A stretch of 64,000 nt of DNA, taken from positions 711,833 through 775,832 of the forward strand of contig NZ_BMDR01000001.1 in the NCBI RefSeq assembly GCF_014635885.1, in the 5' to 3' direction. The notes beneath the pieces are model-generated. The model did not search any database and had not been told where the DNA came from. It worked only from the letters and a program-made list of their open reading frames with translations. This DNA comes from Acinetobacter vivianii. Its GTDB lineage: Bacteria; Pseudomonadota; Gammaproteobacteria; Pseudomonadales; Moraxellaceae. This document shows, piece by piece, positions 1 through 6,693 of the stretch; position 1 is the first letter of the stretch, and each line of letters opens with the position of its first letter. A program made the position numbers and the translations under genes.

Positions 1-297
1 TGGCAGTAAAATAATCGAAACCAGTACGCCTAAACGTGCACAGTCATATAAACCTGCAGTAGTTGGAGAGACAAAGCGGTTACGACTTAGCGACTGCATA
101 ATCAAACCACAGACACTCAGACCTGCACCCGCCACAATAATCGCCATCAAACGGGGTAAACGACTGGTCCAGAACAACTGCCAGTCTTGAGGATTGCCGA
201 CCCAGAGACCAGCAAGGCTCATCTCTCCCACACCGACAAATAAGGAAATAAATGCCAGCGGAAGCAATAATAAAATCAGGTAACGCCGCTTAATCAT
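1..297 (-). CDS. FecCD-family iron-chelate ABC transporter permease (5' part only)
   Basis: The reverse strand encodes 99 residues from an ATG at 297 and runs off the window edge. The protein starts MIKRRYLILLLLPLAFISLF, a hydrophobic first membrane segment, and continues with a region resembling the first helices of BtuC/FecCD permeases (WTSRLPRLMAIIVAGAGLSVCG, then Q-S-L-S-R-N-R-F-V-S-P-T-T-A-G). The order R-L-P-R-hydrophobic-G-A-x-L-x-x-x-G-x-x-x-Q is the usual start of this family, which moves ferric siderophores or vitamin B12 across the inner membrane with an ATPase and a binding protein. The P-T-T-A-G variant suggests the FatC/FatD/VctD-like branch, but that is inference. The partner genes would lie left of the window. 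A weak Fur-like sequence lies upstream at 355-371. Confidence 0.8.
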   Translation of the reverse strand, partial: MIKRRYLILLLLPLAFISLFVGVGEMSLAGLWVGNPQDWQLFWTSRLPRLMAIIVAGAGLSVCGLIMQSLSRNRFVSPTTAGLYDCARLGVLVSIILLP

Positions 298-354
298 GTT
301 GGGAGAACTTCATAGGATGCGTAAACTTAAAATAAGCTTAAAAAATACAAAACA

Positions 355-371
355 GATAATAAGAAACTATC
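355..371. promoter_or_regulatory. Possible Fur-type operator upstream of the iron permease
   Basis: An imperfect palindrome, GATAAT-AAGAA-ACTATC, lies 58 bp upstream of the FecCD permease start. It resembles a degenerate Fur box (hexamers of the GATAAT type) and its place before an iron-uptake gene is fitting. The match is weak and AT-rich DNA gives such matches by chance. The rest of 298-579 shows nothing else I can name. Confidence 0.25.
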
Positions 372-579
372 ACAAACGAGAAAGATTATTGTTAACTTTT
401 TTAAATGGATTTTAATCTCTGTTAAGTAAAACTTAACACTTAAAGAATTTTCTTTTGGGGTATAAAAAGCGCTAAGTACTAACACACCTCAGTTATAGCG
501 CTCCAAAATTGTTCAGATTTGAAAATGATTAGGAACTTGAGCTTAACCCTGCTCTACATTTTTATAATAAATCTTTGAA

Positions 580-1563
580 TTATTCAGATAATTTCTCACC
601 GCAATGTGGACAGAAGCGATAATGCTTTTTTTCCTGCTCTTGGTCTTCAAGTAATTTTTCTCGAACCAGCTGAATGATAATTTCATGGGTTTGTTCCTTA
701 GGCAAACCGACTTTCTTGCGAATCCGTTCAATTTCCACTTGGTCATGTAATAGATCCAGTCCTTTCGCTTGTAGAACTTCACGAAACTCCTGTTCAAGAC
801 GCTGATTTCGCATATTCAATTCATTGGCTAGACCTGAGGCCAAAATACCTGCTGGTAAAGCAGCAATCCCCACCCCGAGAATGGTAATGAATGCTCCTAA
901 TATCCGCCCCAAATTAGTTACAGGTGTCACATCTCCATAGCCCACTGTGGTCAGCGTTACTACCGCCCACCACATCGCTTGAGGGATTGAACTAAAGGCG
1001 TCAGGCTGCGCTTTATTCTCAACCACATAGATTGCAGATGCTGTCATCACGATCATAATCACCAAGATAAAAATAACAGCTTGGAACGAGCCTTTTTCTC
1101 GTTGAATGACCCGTAAAAGAATTTGTAGTGACACAAAATAGCGTGTCAATTTCAATAAACGGAATAGTCGTAATACCCGTAAGAAACGTAGATCGAGATG
1201 TACGAAGAAGTTTAGATAAGCAGGTAAAATTGCCATTAAGTCAATAATTGCACCGCCACTTCTCATCCAGCGGAGACGCTGTTTCCAAGCGCTCTCTTGA
1301 GGGTTTTTCTCAACAATACTCCATAACCGTAATAGATATTCACCACTAAAAATTATGATCGAGAGATTTTCAAAAAAATCGAAATAGACACGATATAGCT
1401 TATAAAACTCATTCACCGACTCAAGCAATACCGCTGCAACATTGCCAATGATCAATGCGATTAAGAGATAATTCACACAAGTACTGACGCTACTTTTATA
1501 GTCATCGTTATGTAGGTTGTTATAAACAAATCGTCTTAATTGTTGCCATGAAAATTGAGTCAT
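580..1563 (-). CDS. Kv-type voltage-gated potassium channel (ion transporter family)
   Basis: A 327-residue inner-membrane protein with six predicted membrane segments. The selectivity filter TTVGYGD sits at residues 205-211 after a short pore helix, which marks a K+ channel. The S4 segment around residues 126-141 carries regularly spaced arginines (R126, R129, R132, R135, R141), so voltage sensing is likely. A charged, probably coiled-coil cytoplasmic tail follows S6, and the protein ends with a lone CPHC motif (318-321), like half of a zinc ribbon, whose pair is not visible in the chain. It resembles bacterial Kv channels such as KvAP and Kch-like proteins. It stands alone, convergent with nothing and divergent from the DASS transporter. 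The role is probably K+ conductance and membrane potential control (family knowledge). Confidence 0.9.
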   Translation of the reverse strand: MTQFSWQQLRRFVYNNLHNDDYKSSVSTCVNYLLIALIIGNVAAVLLESVNEFYKLYRVYFDFFENLSIIIFSGEYLLRLWSIVEKNPQESAWKQRLRWMRSGGAIIDLMAILPAYLNFFVHLDLRFLRVLRLFRLLKLTRYFVSLQILLRVIQREKGSFQAVIFILVIMIVMTASAIYVVENKAQPDAFSSIPQAMWWAVVTLTTVGYGDVTPVTNLGRILGAFITILGVGIAALPAGILASGLANELNMRNQRLEQEFREVLQAKGLDLLHDQVEIERIRKKVGLPKEQTHEIIIQLVREKLLEDQEQEKKHYRFCPHCGEKLSE

Positions 1564-1831
1564 ACCGTATTTATTTTTCGATCAAGCAGTTTAAAAATGT
1601 AGCACGTTGACTGTGTTTTTAATAAGAAATTTTGTTGGGAACCTCATTTTTACTGCATAAAATAAAATCATTTGCCAAATCATTGACCTATCTCACGCGG
1701 TTTCAACAAAACTCTCTTTGAATTTTGTGGCCTCATTCACCGATAATAAAAGCTTAGTGGTTATTTCTTTAACGATTCATTCATAAAGAACTATAAATTT
1801 TATTAAACCCGTGACAACAAGGGGAATTTAC

Positions 1832-3289
1832 ATGGGATTTAAAGCTCTCCCTACGCTTATCTCTTTATTTATTGCATTAATCATCTGGTTCGTGATTCCT
1901 GTACCTGCTGGAGTCGACCCTGATGCATGGCATTTATTGGCAATGTTTGTCGGTGTCATTGCCGCGATTATTGGTAAAGCTATGCCGATTGGTGCAATTG
2001 CCATTATTGCCATTACCTTAGTCGCCGTGACAGGTGTCACCAATGACACACCAAGTGGCGCCATTCAAGACGCGCTGAGCAGCTTTGCCAATCCGCTGAT
2101 CTGGCTGATTGGTATTTCGATCATGATCTCCAAAGGTTTGCAAAAAACTGGATTGGGCGCACGCTTAGGCTATTTATTTATCGCAGTGTGGGGCAAGAAA
2201 ACCATAGGTATCGGTTATAGCATGGTGCTGTCTGAACTGATTCTTGCACCTGTTACTCCAAGTAATACCGCACGTGGTGGCGGGATTATTCACCCAATTG
2301 TCCGTGCAATTTCCACGAGCTATGACTCTGACCCTGCCAAAGGCACCGAAGGACGTATGGGGAAATATTTAGCATTGGTGAATTATCAAGCTAACCCGAT
2401 TACCTCTGCTATGTTTATTACCGCGACCGCTCCTAACCCATTGGTGGTCGATCTGGTGGCGAAGGCAACCAATAGCCAGATTTCATTGAGTTGGAGTACT
2501 TGGGCACTGGCAATGTTATTACCAGGTTTGATTGCCTTGATCATCATGCCATTGATTATGTACTGGATGTATCCACCTGAAGTCAAAGAAACTCCGAATG
2601 CAGCTCAGTTTGCCAAAACTAAATTGCAGGAAATGGGGCCTGTCAGCAAAAATGAAATCATCATGCTGGGTATATTTGGGATTTTACTGCTGTTATGGGC
2701 AGGCATCCCTGCCATGATTTTTGGCTCAGCTTGGGCAGTTGATCCAACTACAACAGCCTTTATTGGCTTAGGATTATTGCTCATTACTGGCGTACTGACT
2801 TGGGAAGATATCCTGACGCAAAAAAGCGCATGGGATACCATTACTTGGTTCGCAGCTTTGGTAATGATGGCGACATATTTAAATAAACTGGGTTTAATCA
2901 CGTGGTTCTCAGGTGTACTAGAAACTGGTATTGGCCATTTAGGCTTGAGTTGGATGCCTGCCTGTTTATTATTGATGCTTGCTTATCTATATGCACATTA
3001 TATGTTTGCCAGTACTACGGCACATATCACTGCCATGTTTGCGGCTTTCTATACGGCTGGGCTAGCGTTGGGTGCACCACCAATGCTGTTTGCCTTAATG
3101 ATGGCGGCGGCTTCGAGCATCATGATGACCTTAACCCATTATGCAACGGGTACATCGCCTGTGGTATTCGGTTCAGGTTACACCACGCTGGGTGAATGGT
3201 GGAAAGCTGGCTTTGTCATGAGTGTCGTTAACATCATCATCTTTGTGATGATTGGCGGACTTTGGTGGAAAGTATTGGGTTATTGGTAG
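1832..3289 (+). CDS. DASS-family di/tricarboxylate:Na+ symporter or antiporter
   Basis: About 485 residues with a dozen or more hydrophobic segments. It matches the divalent anion:Na+ symporter (DASS, CitT/SodiT-like) family: an N-terminal stretch of W-H-L-L-A-M-F-V-G-V-I followed by repeats rich in small residues, and the family hairpin signature in the second half (S-T-T-A-H-I-T-A-M-F). A second conserved S-N-T-A motif occurs in the first half (TPSNTARGGG). These two S-N/T-T-A motifs bind Na+ and carboxylate in characterised members. Likely substrates are 2-oxoglutarate, malate, citrate or similar, but the exact one cannot be read. I chose the ATG at 1832 because AAGGGG lies about eight bases before it; an upstream in-frame GTG at 1811 lacks such a site. 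A strong terminator follows. Confidence 0.87.
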   Translation: MGFKALPTLISLFIALIIWFVIPVPAGVDPDAWHLLAMFVGVIAAIIGKAMPIGAIAIIAITLVAVTGVTNDTPSGAIQDALSSFANPLIWLIGISIMISKGLQKTGLGARLGYLFIAVWGKKTIGIGYSMVLSELILAPVTPSNTARGGGIIHPIVRAISTSYDSDPAKGTEGRMGKYLALVNYQANPITSAMFITATAPNPLVVDLVAKATNSQISLSWSTWALAMLLPGLIALIIMPLIMYWMYPPEVKETPNAAQFAKTKLQEMGPVSKNEIIMLGIFGILLLLWAGIPAMIFGSAWAVDPTTTAFIGLGLLLITGVLTWEDILTQKSAWDTITWFAALVMMATYLNKLGLITWFSGVLETGIGHLGLSWMPACLLLMLAYLYAHYMFASTTAHITAMFAAFYTAGLALGAPPMLFALMMAAASSIMMTLTHYATGTSPVVFGSGYTTLGEWWKAGFVMSVVNIIIFVMIGGLWWKVLGYW

Positions 3290-3302
3290 GATGATTTAGT
3301 TT

Positions 3303-3332
3303 AAAAAAAGCCCCTTACGAAGGGGCTTTTTC
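3303..3332 (+). terminator. Rho-independent terminator after the DASS transporter
   Basis: The hairpin AGCCCCTT-ACG-AAGGGGCT is followed by a run of five T, 14 bases after the stop codon. Confidence 0.9.
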
Positions 3333-3402
3333 ATGTAACTGATTTCAAGAATACTAGGATTAATTATAAGCCCAGACACCGAATAGAATGATATCAGATT
3401 AA

Positions 3403-3669
3403 CTAATCTTGCTTGATATCATAAACCCAGTTTCGTGCTTGTTGATCGGTTGTCGTTTCGCAGACATAGTAATCTTGATGCCATGAGTCTTGATGGAAAA
3501 TTTCCTTTTTGTAGTAGCTTACTTGTTTGCCATTTTCAATACAGATAAAACTGTCACCTTGATCTTTCACAGCGGAACCGTTAAGAAATCCACCAATACA
3601 TAAGAAGCGAGATTGCATATAAAATATATTAAAATCTGATTGATCATAAATAATATAATTTATGATCAA
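3403..3669 (-). CDS. Small hypothetical protein, possibly truncated at its 5' end
   Basis: An ORF of up to 88 codons from a TTG at 3669; an internal ATG at 3618 would give 71 residues beginning MQSRFLCIGGFLNGSAVKDQ. The downstream part looks like a real protein (balanced composition, three cysteines, repeated aromatic residues, Q-D-S-W-H-Q-D-Y-Y), while the first 17 codons are almost pure AT and could be fused junk. Neither start has a clear ribosome binding site. I do not recognise a family. It lies immediately downstream of the large NACHT gene, at the left edge of the AT-rich block, so it may be the remnant of a chromosomal gene cut by an insertion, or a small accessory gene of that block. 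Confidence 0.4.
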   Translation of the reverse strand: MIINYIIYDQSDFNIFYMQSRFLCIGGFLNGSAVKDQGDSFICIENGKQVSYYKKEIFHQDSWHQDYYVCETTTDQQARNWVYDIKQD

Positions 3670-3691
3670 CCAAAAATATTCAATTAAATTA

Positions 3692-6634
3692 TTATAAACA
3701 TTTCTTAACTAAACGATCCATCTTAATAGAGCTATTATCCTGTACTACAACATCAATCAAGTCATCATAATCACTAGAAATTATATACTCATCCTCCAAC
3801 ATAACACTGTCATTATATTTCTCAATTACTTTCAATTTCAAAAGATTATTTAAAACCACATTCCCACTAAACCCACTTACTTCAGCATTAACTCTTTTCA
3901 CTTTTTGTGGCTTAAATACACCATTAAATTCAAAAATTTTTAGAATTCTTTCAATTTTCTTACGTATCTTGTCAGATTTATTACCTGAACTATCAAACAA
4001 ATCTAAAACAGCCTCTTTTAAATTATTATCAACCTTACTACCATCAAACAATGTTGGGGAAATATTATTTTTCTTGGTCGGTCTATTTTTTATATTATTT
4101 AAATCACAATTTAAGAAAATAGTTTTCTCATTAAAACCACAATCCCAAAAATAATCATAATTAATAAATTTAGAATCAACAATCGTAAGACCTTCAAAAT
4201 TAAATGTTATCCTTTTACTTGAATTAAATATTGGCGATATATTTTTCAAACACATACCACTCAATTCATTATTACTCACGAATATATTTTTATTAAAATC
4301 ATCTGGGCTTCTAGAGTAGACATTAATATATACATATAACAATAAAATAAAAACATTAGACAAATGTATGTCTTTACTCTCATCTTCAATTAATTCTTTA
4401 ATTGTCTCTAAAAGCAGAATGGTAAATTCTATATAATTTTCTTCTTTACATTTTAGAGAAGATGCCACTCTATCTAGAATTTCTTTTGAGAATGCATTGG
4501 CATAACCAACAAAACTAAATAAATTCAGTATATCATTATCTAATTTAGATTCATCGAGACCGATAATAAATTTAGACATTAAGACTTGCATAAAATATTT
4601 ATTTAAAAAATCGTATTTAAATACTAATGATTCACCAAATTTATCAGCTTTAACCTCTAATAAAAGATGTTCTTTTAATGAAACCACTTTCAAATTATCA
4701 ATCGAACTATCTAGAAGTGATAACTTATTAATTTGTAATGAACCATCATGATAACTAGCTAACTTTGTTAAAATATCGAGCTGTTTATCTATATCAAAAA
4801 ATTTATATTTCTTATACTCATGCCCACACAATTTATATATTAAGTAATCATAACTATCAGATTTCAATAATGGAAAATTAATTGATAGGAACAACTCCTC
4901 CTGAATATCATCAATATCAGCTTCTTCTGCAATCTCTCGTGCTTCCTCCTCTTTCTTCTCTATTAAATACTTTACTGTATCCAACATAAAAGGAATATAG
5001 TAATTTTTTTCTTTATTAAATTTATTTAAAATCTTAATTGCCCGTTTTTCTTTTTTTGAATCATTAAAAGCTAAAGCGAAAAATTTTTCAGCTTGATTTA
5101 AAGCAAAAGGTTGTAAGGTTAGAATTGACACACTATTATCTTGATTTAGGTTTAACTCTTCCCAAAATTGATTTCTACATGTAAAAACAATTTTACAATT
5201 ACCATTATTAAAGCAATATTCATCAATAATAGTATTAATAAAATCCCTAAAATCAAACTTATTTGCCAAATTAGATATTACTTCATCAATACCATCTAAA
5301 ACTAGTAAAATATGTCCATCATCTAATGTTAAACGTAGTAATTCTCTAGAAAATGATGTTCCTGAATCGCTTGCAACTTTATATAAATCAAATAAATCAA
5401 TATTCCTATAGTATTCTTCATTATGTATTTTTTTTACAATATTTGAAGAGGTCATATAGAGAATTTTTGTGTTTTTGTTAAATTCAATTAGTTTATTCAA
5501 ATAATTTTCTAATAATGTTGTTTTTCCTATACCACCTTCACCTTGTATTACTAGAATTGGATTGTAAACTTTTTTCATCCACTCATTTAATATATCATGA
5601 GCACCTTTAACTCTACCATTCAATAAAGCATTACTTTGAACATATGAATCTCTTTTTTTAAACTTTTTAAAAACAACATTATCTAATGCATTTTTATAAA
5701 TGTAATTTAATCCAAAATCTTCTAAAAAAACTGTATTTTTTATTTTTATATTTTGATCGTATAGAGCTTTATCAATAGATTGCAATCTTCTAGAACTATC
5801 AGTAATTGGTCTATCTGTAACCACAATAAAATCATGTGATTTTGTGTTAATTTTTTGACTAAGCTCTACCGCCAATTGCTTAAAATTTGAGCTTGAGTGT
5901 ACATATAGAAAATCGAACTGATGATCAAAGTCATCTTTATAACTATAAACACTACATTTGTATTTAAATTTTCCATTACTTTCTAATTCAAATGGAAATC
6001 CTTCAACTATTTTTAAACTCTTTGTTAAAGCTAAATATTCTAGTGCTGTTTTAATATTTCTGCATGAAATTTTAGCCTCTGATATTTTTTCACTATCTTG
6101 TAATAAAATACCCATATTTTTTTGAATTAAGAATATTTCATTTTCATCTGCTATATCTATTTGATCTTTTTTCTCACTTAACCCTCTTACAAATATAGAA
6201 TTTTCGCGACAAATATTTTTCTTATCATGAAATTCTTTAGCTACTTTCAACAATTGTTTTGGTTGTTCTATTTCGAATATAATAATTTTTTTGTTATTAA
6301 TAACATTTTTATAAATTTTAAAGTCAGGATAAAAATTAAAGAAATTCTCAATTTTATTTTTTAATTGATTTATAAATTTTTCTGTTTCCAATTCTAAAAA
6401 ATCTATGCCACAAATACTACCATCATCTTTAATTCCAAAAATCAAATATCTATTCTGATTATGATATGCATGATTTGCATTTACTAAAGATGCAAAATCT
6501 TTTAAAAATTCCCCCCAGCAATTCAATTTATCAAAATTTTCAATATTCTCGTCCCAATACCACTGACTTTTAAACTCTAAAATCGGACTTTCAGACTTCG
6601 ATATTAATGTAGTTAGAAATGTTGTATCAAGCAT
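3692..6634 (-). CDS. AlbA_2 (Schlafen-type) - NACHT/STAND NTPase; candidate anti-phage protein
   Basis: A very AT-rich gene for about 980 residues. In order: residues about 15-155 match an AlbA_2/Schlafen-like nucleic-acid-binding domain (S-P-I-L-E-F-K near the start, the N-R-Y-L-I-F-G-I-K-D-D-G-S-I-C-G-I core, then N-S-I-F-V-R-G near 149-155). A middle alpha/beta region follows (about 205-320). Then comes a NACHT-type ATPase with Walker A GEGGIGKTT (369-377), Walker B LLVLDGIDE (447-455) and a sensor-like FTCRN (488-492). A long C-terminal half of about 450 residues, mostly helical, has no repeat I can name and is probably the sensor. Numbering is from a possible TTG four codons upstream (6646). 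I chose the ATG at 6634; neither start has a clear Shine-Dalgarno. STAND NTPases of this layout act as phage sensors in several known systems; the function here is inference. Confidence 0.85.
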   Translation of the reverse strand: MLDTTFLTTLISKSESPILEFKSQWYWDENIENFDKLNCWGEFLKDFASLVNANHAYHNQNRYLIFGIKDDGSICGIDFLELETEKFINQLKNKIENFFNFYPDFKIYKNVINNKKIIIFEIEQPKQLLKVAKEFHDKKNICRENSIFVRGLSEKKDQIDIADENEIFLIQKNMGILLQDSEKISEAKISCRNIKTALEYLALTKSLKIVEGFPFELESNGKFKYKCSVYSYKDDFDHQFDFLYVHSSSNFKQLAVELSQKINTKSHDFIVVTDRPITDSSRRLQSIDKALYDQNIKIKNTVFLEDFGLNYIYKNALDNVVFKKFKKRDSYVQSNALLNGRVKGAHDILNEWMKKVYNPILVIQGEGGIGKTTLLENYLNKLIEFNKNTKILYMTSSNIVKKIHNEEYYRNIDLFDLYKVASDSGTSFSRELLRLTLDDGHILLVLDGIDEVISNLANKFDFRDFINTIIDEYCFNNGNCKIVFTCRNQFWEELNLNQDNSVSILTLQPFALNQAEKFFALAFNDSKKEKRAIKILNKFNKEKNYYIPFMLDTVKYLIEKKEEEAREIAEEADIDDIQEELFLSINFPLLKSDSYDYLIYKLCGHEYKKYKFFDIDKQLDILTKLASYHDGSLQINKLSLLDSSIDNLKVVSLKEHLLLEVKADKFGESLVFKYDFLNKYFMQVLMSKFIIGLDESKLDNDILNLFSFVGYANAFSKEILDRVASSLKCKEENYIEFTILLLETIKELIEDESKDIHLSNVFILLLYVYINVYSRSPDDFNKNIFVSNNELSGMCLKNISPIFNSSKRITFNFEGLTIVDSKFINYDYFWDCGFNEKTIFLNCDLNNIKNRPTKKNNISPTLFDGSKVDNNLKEAVLDLFDSSGNKSDKIRKKIERILKIFEFNGVFKPQKVKRVNAEVSGFSGNVVLNNLLKLKVIEKYNDSVMLEDEYIISSDYDDLIDVVVQDNSSIKMDRLVKKCL

Positions 6635-6645
6635 ATTTGTACTCA

Positions 6646-6678
6646 AAAATAAGGGCTGATTACTCAGCCCTTATTTTT
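6646..6678 (-). terminator. Terminator downstream of acnB, touching the start of the NACHT gene
   Basis: Read on the reverse strand, AATAAGGGCTGA-GTAA-TCAGCCCTTATTTTT forms a perfect stem with a T tail, 15 bases after the acnB stop codon. The T tail ends within about a dozen bases of the ATG of the next gene. Confidence 0.88.
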
Positions 6679-6693
6679 AGCAAAAACAATCGA

